5,988 nt of DNA from Desulfobacterales bacterium. GTDB taxonomy: Bacteria; Desulfobacterota; Desulfobacteria; Desulfobacterales; Desulfobacteraceae. The stretch is from positions 1 to 5,988 of the forward strand of contig JAKSBM010000495.1 of NCBI GenBank assembly GCA_022361135.1, given 5' to 3'. Below the pieces are notes generated by a model that saw nothing but the letters and a program-made list of their open reading frames with translations, did no database searches and was not told the DNA's origin. Of this stretch, positions 1 to 5,157 are shown in pieces. Within the stretch, counting starts at the first letter, position 1. Each line of letters begins with the position of its first letter. A program made the position numbers and the translations under genes.

Positions 1-885
1 GATCATGGGGTTGTCCACCAGGGAGCGGACCATGGCAATGTCCTCTTCCCCCTGGATGTGACGGCCCAGCTCAGCAATGCGGGCATCCAGTTCCAGGCGG
101 CGGTTTCGGGCCTCCAGATACTTATTGTTGAACTCCACGATCTTCTGTTCGGCCATCTTCTGCTTGCCGGTGATGGAAAACACCCGGTTCTGCTGCTTAT
201 AGTCGAAGAAGGCCTTTTCCGCGGCCTCCAGCTTTTTCCGCAGGCCGAAAAGCTCGGCATTCATCCACTCCAGGGTCTGTTTGGAGGCGTCCATTTTATT
301 GGCCAGGTTGAATTCGATGTAATTCCGGGCCAGGGCATTGGCAATGTCTGCGGCCAATCCGGGATTTCTGTCCTTGACCCGGATGGTGAGCAGACGGGTG
401 TCCCGCACCTGCTGGATGCAGATCTTTTCCTGGAGCATTTCCACCAGGGCCTGCCATTCCTCCTGCCGGGACACCGGTGCCTCGGGCACGCCCACCACCC
501 GCAAAAGATTCTCCTTCATGACCTTGACCAGGGCCCGGACCGGATGGATCTCCAACTCTTCATAGACCTCCTCCAGGTCCAGGGAATGGATGAGCCGCTC
601 GATGACCGGCTGGGACTTGATGAGCTTAAAGTGGGTGTTAAAGGTCATGGTCTGTGAGACATAGTTCTCATAGTCGGTGCGCTCCCCGGTGATGGGGGAG
701 GCCGAATTTTCCTTGTCGATGATGACCTTGGCCGAGGATTGGTAAACCGGCTCGCTGAGAAAGGTAAAGGCCACCCCCAGGATGAGAAAGGCCGTGGTCA
801 CGGCCAGGATAACGGCCCGTTGCTTCACCAGCACCATGAGATAATCGGAAATATGAATTTCCTTTTCCTGAATCTGTCTTTCCAC
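1..885 (-). CDS. Polysaccharide chain-length determinant, Wzz/GumC type (3' end beyond left edge)
   Basis: The first 295 residues of an inner-membrane polysaccharide co-polymerase, which sets polymer length and couples polymerisation to export. Translation starts at GTG 885, five bases after a perfect AGGAGG (896-891) that overlaps the stop codon of the preceding OPX gene, so the two are probably translationally coupled. A short cytoplasmic N-terminus (HISDYLMVLVKQR, residues 11-23) leads into a transmembrane segment at about 23-43. The Wzz domain follows, with family-typical stretches such as EPVYQSSAKVIID (45-57) and a later ADIANALARNYIEFN (179-193). Residues 198-283 are charged and heptad-like, matching the long periplasmic coiled coil of GumC/Wzc proteins. 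The reading frame is open to base 1, so the second transmembrane segment and any C-terminal tyrosine autokinase domain would lie outside the window. Family assignment is firm; whether it is GumC-like or a full Wzc-like kinase cannot be told. Confidence 0.93.
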   Translation of the reverse strand, partial: MERQIQEKEIHISDYLMVLVKQRAVILAVTTAFLILGVAFTFLSEPVYQSSAKVIIDKENSASPITGERTDYENYVSQTMTFNTHFKLIKSQPVIERLIHSLDLEEVYEELEIHPVRALVKVMKENLLRVVGVPEAPVSRQEEWQALVEMLQEKICIQQVRDTRLLTIRVKDRNPGLAADIANALARNYIEFNLANKMDASKQTLEWMNAELFGLRKKLEAAEKAFFDYKQQNRVFSITGKQKMAEQKIVEFNNKYLEARNRRLELDARIAELGRHIQGEEDIAMVRSLVDNPMI

Positions 886-894
886 GGCAGCCTC

Positions 895-1812
895 CTATAA
901 CCAGGACTCGGGGATGTGGATGCGGTCCCCGGGGATGAGAAGCAGATCTTCGGCATCACCGGTCTGGACCTTTTCCAAATTAAGATTAATGGTTTCCTGC
1001 CCCCCCTGGGTGCGGCGGATGACCCGGGCCCGGTTGGGGGCGGCAAATTTATCAAACCCCCCGGCCATGATGCAGGCGGCCAGGGCGGTGAGACCGGGCT
1101 GGAAATCAAATACCCCGGGCTTTTTCACCTCGCCCTGGACATAAATTTTCACACTGGATTGATTCATCTGGGTATTCAAAGGAATGTAAACCGTATCCCC
1201 GGAACGGAGGATATGGTTCTCCGCCATGTTCCCCTGGTCCAGCATGGACTTGAGGTTCACCTGGATGGGTTCCATGCCCGGGGGGATTTCCCCCATATCC
1301 AAAGCAACCTCCTTGGATTTTCCCGGGGTGCCCCTGAGGATGTAGGCAATGTTCCCCCGTTCGGGCAGCACCCCGCCGGCCGAGGCAATGAGATCCATGA
1401 CCGTGGGGGTGTAATCCAGCTCAAACATGCCGGGATTTTTCACGGCACCGGAAATGAAAAACTGGAGACTGTGGTACTCCTTGATCTGCAAATGGACCTG
1501 GGGGGCCACAAAATAATCCGCAGCCAGGGGGCGGGTGATTTGCTGTTCCAGGGCATCCAGGGTGAGACCGACGGCCTTGACCCGTCCGATGAAGGGCACA
1601 TTAACGTGGCCGTTGCCCCCCACCACCATTTCGGTTTCCACCTGTTTTTCCCCACCGGCCATGATGGATATAACCAGAACATCTTCGGATCCCAGGCGAT
1701 AACCGGTTTCACCACCGGCCCCCTGGGCCTGGGCCGCGCCCATCCAGAGGACCAGGCTCCCCAGAACCACGGCCCAAAAAATCAAATGTTCACTTAAACG
1801 CTGTTGAAACAT
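895..1812 (-). CDS. Outer-membrane polysaccharide export (OPX) protein, short form with two SLBB domains
   Basis: A 305-residue periplasmic export protein of the Wza/OPX family. Residues 1-29 form a signal peptide with likely cleavage after AQA. A polysaccharide-export domain follows (about 37-112, beginning GYRLGSEDVLVISI). Two SLBB domains come next: the first at about 117-210 (FFISGAVKNPGMFEL), the second at about 223-301 (IYVQGEVKKPGVFDF). The protein ends at PGDRIHIPESWL, directly after SLBB2. It therefore lacks the C-terminal amphipathic helix that lets E. coli Wza span the outer membrane, and it has no lipobox cysteine. I chose ATG 1812 because AGGGG lies six bases upstream and a clean signal peptide follows. 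In-frame starts at 1872 and 1890 have no ribosome site and would bury the signal peptide. It lies 67 nt after the barrel gene and 9 nt before the chain-length regulator. Confidence 0.94.
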   Translation of the reverse strand: MFQQRLSEHLIFWAVVLGSLVLWMGAAQAQGAGGETGYRLGSEDVLVISIMAGGEKQVETEMVVGGNGHVNVPFIGRVKAVGLTLDALEQQITRPLAADYFVAPQVHLQIKEYHSLQFFISGAVKNPGMFELDYTPTVMDLIASAGGVLPERGNIAYILRGTPGKSKEVALDMGEIPPGMEPIQVNLKSMLDQGNMAENHILRSGDTVYIPLNTQMNQSSVKIYVQGEVKKPGVFDFQPGLTALAACIMAGGFDKFAAPNRARVIRRTQGGQETINLNLEKVQTGDAEDLLLIPGDRIHIPESWL

Positions 1813-1830
1813 GCCCTGCCCCTGTGTTTT

Positions 1831-1858
1831 CCGGTTCCGGACCTGGGCCCGGAACCGG
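1831..1858. repeat. Perfect 10-bp inverted repeat between the barrel and OPX genes
   Basis: CCGGTTCCGG (1831-1840) and CCGGAACCGG (1849-1858) are exact reverse complements separated by eight bases. In the operon mRNA this is a strong GC-rich hairpin in the 67-nt gap between the barrel stop codon and the OPX start. On the minus strand it is followed by an A-rich run rather than U residues, so it is not an ordinary intrinsic terminator. It could be an mRNA-stabilising or processing element that sets the ratio of barrel to OPX protein. Confidence 0.75.
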
Positions 1859-1879
1859 AGGGTTTCAGACATTGGGGGC

Positions 1880-3100
1880 CTAGCGGGCACCCATGTCGTA
1901 GTTGAATTTCACATTGACCATGAAATAGGTGTTGGTGAAATCATATCCATCTTCATTGGAATCCCGGTCCTCCATGCCCCCTTCCATGCCCCAGGAAAGG
2001 GCGTCGTTGATGAGATGATCAACGGCCAGGGAAGCATTCCATCGGTCGTCTTCACGGGCGGAGGTTTCATAGTCGGCATTCTGGTACCAGCCGGCCAGGG
2101 TGAGGTTTACCTTTTCAAAGAAGAGGCGGCTCAATGCCGCATCCACCCGGGTGGCTTCGTAATAGGTGTTGCCGGAACCGGCGTCGTTGAGGTTTTTCCC
2201 CACGGCAAAATAGATGGAGGTTTTGGGATATCCCACGGCATCGGCCGGATTCTGTCCGGCGACGGCAAAACGCCAGGCAACGGTGTCCAGATCTCCACCG
2301 GGCAGGGTCTGGTCAAATTCACGGTTCTGGTACCCCGCCCCCAGGCTGAAGGTGAGGAAATTGAATTGCTTGTTCAGATTCACCATGAACTGGCGGGAGT
2401 CATAATCGACGGATGCCCGATGGTAATCCCGGTTCCAGGCCTGGATGTCCAGGTCCACGGAGGTGCGGGAATTCAGGTAATAAAAGAGGTTCAAGCTGCC
2501 CCTATTTTCCTCGGAGTCCTCCCCCTTGCCCGGGGCATCATCGGTGTAATCGGTGATCTGGTTCACATAGGACAGCCCCACACCGAACTTGTCACCCAGG
2601 TTGTAGACCACACGGGGGCTGAACCGGTTCAGCTTATACTTGTACCGGTCCACGGCATTGGAAGCGGCATCGGAGTTGGCCGGATCCCGGGTGCTCCAGA
2701 AGAGGTTGTCCACCCCCACCAGCAGGCGACGGGTGATGCGGGACTCCACGGAAAAATCCGCCCGGTGCTCCACATAATCAAAATCATCGGCGCTGAGTTC
2801 ACCGGCCAACAGGCTGTCCCGATCGTCGTATCTCAGGGCGTTGGCATCATAATCCAGGCTCAGTGTGGTCTTATCCGTGGTATAGCCAAAGGTGAACCCC
2901 GGCTTCAGGGAGTAGGTATAGACACTTTTTTCACGGGTATCGGCCCGATGGAAATTATCGTCCCAACGCCATTGGGCATCCACCCGGGGGGCAATGATCA
3001 TCTGGCCCTGTGCCGCGGCCGGCAGGGGGCTGAGGGAAAACAGAAAAATCACAGCCAGGGAAAGGGCAGCTGTAAATAGTGACAGGGTCTTGCGTTTCAT
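1880..3100 (-). CDS. Outer-membrane beta-barrel protein of the polysaccharide export locus
   Basis: A 406-residue probable outer-membrane porin. The signal peptide covers residues 1-30, with a basic start (MKRK), a hydrophobic core and likely cleavage after PAAA. The mature part is made of short alternating amphipathic segments rich in aromatic residues (for example LSLDYDANALRYDD, FGVGLSYVNQITDY, KVNLTLAGWYQNADYE), separated by acidic turns rich in D, N and G. I count about 18 such strands by eye; the last (NTYFMVNVKFNYD) ends near the C-terminus, as usual for barrel proteins. It resembles the BBP2-type outer-membrane proteins found in exopolysaccharide clusters. I chose ATG 3100 because GGAG (3110-3107) lies six bases upstream; the ATG at 3106 directly abuts that site, and the frame further upstream overlaps the preceding gene. 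Encoded just before a short OPX protein, it is a candidate outer-membrane half of a two-part export port. The barrel call is firm; the role is inferred. Confidence 0.85.
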   Translation of the reverse strand: MKRKTLSLFTAALSLAVIFLFSLSPLPAAAQGQMIIAPRVDAQWRWDDNFHRADTREKSVYTYSLKPGFTFGYTTDKTTLSLDYDANALRYDDRDSLLAGELSADDFDYVEHRADFSVESRITRRLLVGVDNLFWSTRDPANSDAASNAVDRYKYKLNRFSPRVVYNLGDKFGVGLSYVNQITDYTDDAPGKGEDSEENRGSLNLFYYLNSRTSVDLDIQAWNRDYHRASVDYDSRQFMVNLNKQFNFLTFSLGAGYQNREFDQTLPGGDLDTVAWRFAVAGQNPADAVGYPKTSIYFAVGKNLNDAGSGNTYYEATRVDAALSRLFFEKVNLTLAGWYQNADYETSAREDDRWNASLAVDHLINDALSWGMEGGMEDRDSNEDGYDFTNTYFMVNVKFNYDMGAR

Positions 3101-3131
3101 ATTCATCTCCATAAAATTCCAGACATTGGGG

Positions 3132-3707
3132 TTAGGGACTGGCCACCTTATCCGAGGCAACGGGCGGACGCTCCAGGGCACTGGGCAGTACGGGCTGGGG
3201 TGGGGCCGGCAGGGGGAGCTGGGCAGGTTCAAATGCCTCGGGTTCATCCTGGGTCAGAACCGGGGCAACCATGGGTTCCAGGGCCGCAGACACGGCCGGG
3301 CCCAGTTCGGGACGGACCAAGACCACGGCCTTTTCCAATTCCGGGGCCAGGGTGGGTACCAGGGTCACCACGGCGGAGACCACCTCAACGGCATGGTCGG
3401 GGAGAACCACTGCCACGGATTGAACTGCAATGGCGGCCTTTTCCGGGTAGAGCACGGCATAATCGGCCAAAAGATCCGCCGCAGAAGACGGGTTGGCCTG
3501 GGCCAGGGCAGCCATGATGGATGCATCGGCCTCCCCGGCCGCCAGCATTTCCCGGGCCACGGCCAGAACGTCGGCACCGGCCCCGTGTCGATGGCCCAGG
3601 GTGGTGACATCGGTTGGAGATAACTGGGCTGCGGCGGAACCCGCCCCCAGGCACATGAATAAACAGACCGTGAAAACAGCCCATTTTGCCTTTAGAAATT
3701 GTTTCAT
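3132..3707 (-). CDS. Secreted protein with 15-residue helical repeats and proline-rich tail, function unknown
   Basis: A 191-residue protein I do not recognise. ATG 3707 is preceded by a perfect AGGAGG (3718-3713) at five bases. Residues 1-27 are a signal peptide (MKQFLKAKW, hydrophobic core, cleavage probably after SAAA). Residues about 61-136 form five tandem units of exactly 15 residues: prolines fall at 73, 88, 103, 118 and 133, each followed three residues later by alanine (76, 91, 106, 121) or glycine (136). The intervening residues are mostly A, V and L, so each unit is probably one short helix. A tail from about 151 is rich in P, E and Q (PAQLPLPAPPQP) and looks disordered. There is no lipobox and no predicted membrane anchor after the signal, so it is probably periplasmic or exported. 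Its position 31 nt before the barrel gene suggests a role in polymer export or port assembly. Function is unknown. Confidence 0.85.
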   Translation of the reverse strand: MKQFLKAKWAVFTVCLFMCLGAGSAAAQLSPTDVTTLGHRHGAGADVLAVAREMLAAGEADASIMAALAQANPSSAADLLADYAVLYPEKAAIAVQSVAVVLPDHAVEVVSAVVTLVPTLAPELEKAVVLVRPELGPAVSAALEPMVAPVLTQDEPEAFEPAQLPLPAPPQPVLPSALERPPVASDKVASP

Positions 3708-3913
3708 CTTTTCCTCCTAGAAATTTTCCGGAAATCCGGGAACTTATGCGGGCCGTCACAGCCATTCAGACCGCCCGCCTCTATGGGACGGCCTGGGTGG
3801 ATATTCCCCTGCGGTCCCTTGAATCATCCTTGAAGCCCTAATCATCATCCCTTGGACCGATTTCAACATCCCGGGCCCGATCCAAAATCCAAATCATTGG
3901 AGCGCCACCCGAG
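3708..3913. other. 206-nt gap between the SurA-like gene and the repeat-protein gene
   Basis: Larger than the other gaps in the leftward series, so the repeat-protein gene may have its own promoter, though I find no convincing -35/-10 pair. It contains a 10-bp palindrome TTTCCGGAAA (3725-3734) just upstream of the ribosome site of the repeat-protein gene. On the plus strand it also contains a short protein-like reading frame ending at 3841. CGGGCCCG occurs near 3872-3879, without a following T-run on either strand, so I see no clear terminator here. Confidence 0.6.
3746..3841 (+). other. Possible small ORF or 3' remnant of a gene (31 codons)
   Basis: On the plus strand, opposite in direction to the surrounding operon, ATG 3746 opens 31 codons ending in TAA at 3841. 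The translation (starting MRAVTAIQTARLYGTAWVD) reads like ordinary protein and mostly uses G or C at third positions, as the real genes here do. The frame stays open upstream without a stop, so it could be the surviving 3' end of a lost gene. The ribosome site is weak (GGGA four bases from the ATG). I do not recognise a family, and chance is a real alternative. Confidence 0.2.
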
Positions 3914-4468
3914 TTAAAGCAGGCTCGGGTCCACTTCAATGCGGGCCCGGGCCCGGAGTTCCTTTACCCAGGCTTCCATGGCCCGCCGGACCCCCTGGGA
4001 TTCCAACCGGGAATCAATGCGGGGGCGGGCGGCGTCAAAGCCTTCCGGATAGCGGTCCGGGTGGGCCTGGTAAAGGGCCAGGGCCGCCTCCCGGGTCACC
4101 ACCACCCCCCGGCGCAGTTCCCGGGTCTTCCGGGCCAGCAAATTTCGAATGAGGGTGGACTCCCAATGTCGCTCAATGGTTTCAATGAAGGCCGGTTCCC
4201 GGCTCAAGCCCAAATCCACGGCGGTCTGGATCATGAGTTCCTGTTGGATAAGATAATCCACAAAGGCCCGCTGGGCGGCCCGGTCGGCATCCAAGTCGGG
4301 ATCGGCCGAAACCGTTCCCTTGAAGCGGGCATTGAAATCTTCACGGGAGATGGAAACCCCGTTGATCTGAATGGCGGGGGTTCCTGCAGGGGGGGCTTCC
4401 GGCCCACACCCCGTGAAACCGAGAAGCGCCCCCCACAAGAGTCCAAATTTTATCCATTTTTTAACCAT
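3914..4468 (-). CDS. SurA-like periplasmic lipoprotein lacking a parvulin PPIase domain (EpsD-like)
   Basis: A 184-residue lipoprotein. The signal peptide ends in a lipobox-like FTGC, making Cys21 the lipidated residue; the next residues are GPEAPP. Residues 32-50 (AIQINGVSISREDFNARFK) and the helices at about 66-118 (LIQQELMIQTAVDLGLSREP, then FIETIERHWESTLIRNLLARKTREL) match the N-terminal chaperone domain of SurA/PrsA/EpsD-type peptidyl-prolyl isomerases. After VTREAALALYQAHPDRYPEG (124-143) the chain passes straight to the usual C-terminal helix (AMEAWVKELRARARIEVDPSLL). There is no room for a roughly 90-residue parvulin domain, so isomerase activity is not expected. EpsD-type isomerases occur in exopolysaccharide operons, and a chaperone role for the neighbouring barrel is plausible. 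ATG 4468 has only a weak ribosome site (GGA, nine bases upstream). It leads the leftward gene series. Family call moderate to good; role inferred. Confidence 0.8.
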   Translation of the reverse strand: MVKKWIKFGLLWGALLGFTGCGPEAPPAGTPAIQINGVSISREDFNARFKGTVSADPDLDADRAAQRAFVDYLIQQELMIQTAVDLGLSREPAFIETIERHWESTLIRNLLARKTRELRRGVVVTREAALALYQAHPDRYPEGFDAARPRIDSRLESQGVRRAMEAWVKELRARARIEVDPSLL

Positions 4469-4494
4469 TCTGTCGCATCCGGCGATACCATTTT

Positions 4495-4507
4495 TGAACA
4501 GTGTTCA
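4495..4507. promoter_or_regulatory. Candidate operator palindrome ahead of the SurA-like gene
   Basis: TGAACA-G-TGTTCA is a perfect 6-1-6 inverted repeat centred 33 bases upstream of the SurA-like start codon. Its position fits a repressor site or a leader hairpin. It resembles the GAAC-GTTC half-sites of Gram-positive-type LexA boxes, but those have a four-base spacer and this has three, so I do not assign a regulator. Confidence 0.35.
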
Positions 4508-4575
4508 GGAATGGCGCGCAATGGGTGAGATCCCTGGGCTAAGGCGGTGTTTTTTCCACGGAAAGGAAGGGATAA

Positions 4576-4592
4576 ATGCCGGAGACCGGCAT
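4576..4592. repeat. Perfect 7-bp hairpin in the presumed operon leader
   Basis: ATGCCGG (4576-4582) and CCGGCAT (4586-4592) are exact complements with a three-base spacer. A second small inverted repeat, GCAT/ATGC (4601-4604 and 4613-4616), lies next to it. If transcription starts near 4623, both fall in the 5' leader of the SurA-like gene. On the minus strand the 7-bp stem is followed by TTATCCC, not a real T-run, so termination is unlikely. Confidence 0.5.
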
Positions 4593-4634
4593 GGACAGAG
4601 GCATTACAAAACATGCAACCGACCATGATCACAG

Positions 4635-4649
4635 GCAAAACCATTCCCA
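4635..4649 (-). promoter_or_regulatory. Candidate sigma-54 (-24/-12) promoter for the leftward operon
   Basis: The minus strand reads TGGGAATGGTTTTGC. Against the consensus TGGCAC-N5-TTGC it keeps TGG and TTGC exactly, with the required ten bases between GG and GC. Two of the three bases after TGG deviate. It would start transcription near 4623, giving a leader of about 155 nt before the SurA-like gene. No sigma-70-like pair of similar quality was found on this strand. The motif is short enough to arise by chance. Confidence 0.35.
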
Positions 4650-4807
4650 TGCAATGGATGGGGAAAAAAATCTGTTTTGATCCGGAATCGAAATCCCCAT
4701 TTTCGGAAGGGGTAAAACCCACCCAAAAATGAACAGCGCTCAACCCATTGAGCTCACTGGTGTATTGGTTATTTGTTCAATGATTGGGAAATTTATTTCA
4801 TAGTTTT

Positions 4808-4841
4808 TTCACTTTGTAAAGCCCCAAGATTTACTTTGCAA
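4808..4841. repeat. Two 12-bp direct repeats phased 22 bp apart
   Basis: TTCACTTTGTAA (4808-4819) and TTTACTTTGCAA (4830-4841) agree at 10 of 12 positions. Their starts are 22 bp apart, about two helical turns, so both copies face the same side of the DNA. That is the usual arrangement for a pair of activator binding sites. The copies lie about 170 bp upstream of the sigma-54-like motif, a distance typical of enhancer sites. The regulator is unknown. Confidence 0.4.
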
Positions 4842-4870
4842 CAAAAAAATAAAGGGGGGATAAAACCCCC
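4842..4870 (-). terminator. Intrinsic terminator-like hairpin facing left, no gene before it
   Basis: Read on the minus strand, GGGGG (4870-4866), a six-base loop, CCCCC (4859-4855) and one more C are followed by TTTATTTTTTTG (4853-4842). Five GC pairs and a T-rich tail make a good Rho-independent terminator. No leftward gene lies between it and the flippase start, so it may end a small RNA, block antisense transcription from the right, or act as an attenuator. Confidence 0.5.
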
Positions 4871-5085
4871 ATATCCCATGGAAAAATTCGCAAAATATTT
4901 TTTATTTACACGGACTTAAATTCCAACATCCCCGGATTTTTGCACCCATTGCCCCCCGGACACATAAAACCGCAAAACCCTTTCTGCACGGGGTTACACA
5001 CCCCATCCCTCCCACCATAAGATTTTATAATCACGGGAATTTCACCCCGTCACAAACCGCCCCACTGAACACCATTAACTCCTTG

Positions 5086-5112
5086 TTGACGAAATTCCAT
5101 GAATGGGATAAA
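5086..5112 (+). promoter_or_regulatory. Weak sigma-70-like promoter candidate for the flippase gene
   Basis: TTGACG (5086-5091, five of six matches to TTGACA) is followed after 15 bases by GATAAA (5107-5112, four of six matches to TATAAT). The spacing is shorter than the preferred 17. It would give a leader of about 40 nt before ATG 5158. Between the two boxes is CCATGAATGG (5097-5106), a small inverted repeat that could be an operator. Confidence 0.3.
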
Positions 5113-5124
5113 GAATTGGGCACC

Positions 5125-5142
5125 ATTCCAAAAACTAGGAAT
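5125..5142. repeat. Inverted repeat ATTCC/GGAAT just upstream of the flippase start
   Basis: ATTCC (5125-5129) and GGAAT (5138-5142) are exact complements with an eight-base spacer. They lie between the candidate promoter and the start codon and would form a hairpin covering AGGA (5137-5140), the only ribosome-site-like sequence in the leader. This could damp flippase translation, but AGGA is already too far from the ATG (17 bases) to be a standard site. Confidence 0.3.
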
Positions 5143-5157
5143 TTTTTTTCACATTTT

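Larger units (their letters stand above)
4469..5157. other. 689-nt divergent intergenic region
   Basis: This separates the leftward export operon from the rightward flippase gene. I see no convincing protein gene in it. Composition changes sharply: about 4760-4920 is AT-rich, and about 4920-5020 is strongly asymmetric, with the plus strand rich in C and A and poor in G. It holds a sigma-54-like motif, inverted repeats at 4495-4507, 4576-4592, 4641-4657, 5033-5050 and 5125-5142, a phased direct repeat at 4808-4841, and a left-facing terminator-like hairpin at 4842-4870. The density of such structures suggests a regulated bidirectional control region. Confidence 0.7.

Noticed and set aside
58..657. 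199-codon open frame on the plus strand at the left edge
   Set aside because: It is antisense to the chain-length regulator, whose minus-strand frame carries the Wzz signature and a perfect ribosome site. The plus-strand translation is rich in L, G, H and D with no recognisable features.
916..1797. 293-codon open frame on the plus strand opposite the OPX gene
   Set aside because: The minus-strand frame has clear Poly_export and SLBB domains. The plus-strand translation is G/H/P-rich, with no domain and no ribosome site.
1813..1890. Longer start for the OPX protein (GTG 1890 or ATG 1872)
   Set aside because: Neither has a ribosome site, both place an arginine-rich stretch ahead of the signal peptide, and the longer one overlaps the barrel stop codon.
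1811..3079. 422-codon open frame on the plus strand opposite the beta-barrel gene
   Set aside because: It is antisense to a gene with a signal peptide, ribosome site and barrel pattern. Its translation is a low-complexity G/V/I/H-rich shadow of GC-biased codons.
3725..3734. TTTCCGGAAA palindrome near the repeat-protein ribosome site
   Set aside because: A 10-bp palindrome of simple composition with no second copy nearby. It is noted within the gap entry but is too weak for a separate operator call.
4450..4743. 97-codon minus-strand frame covering the operon leader and overlapping the SurA-like gene start
   Set aside because: It has no ribosome site, its composition is mixed and unlike neighbouring genes, and it spans the promoter-like and palindromic elements. 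It is more likely untranslated leader.
5026..5031. Perfect TATAAT on the plus strand upstream of the flippase
   Set aside because: There is no -35-like sequence 15-19 bases upstream (that stretch is C-rich) and no extended -10 TG, so the match alone is not enough.
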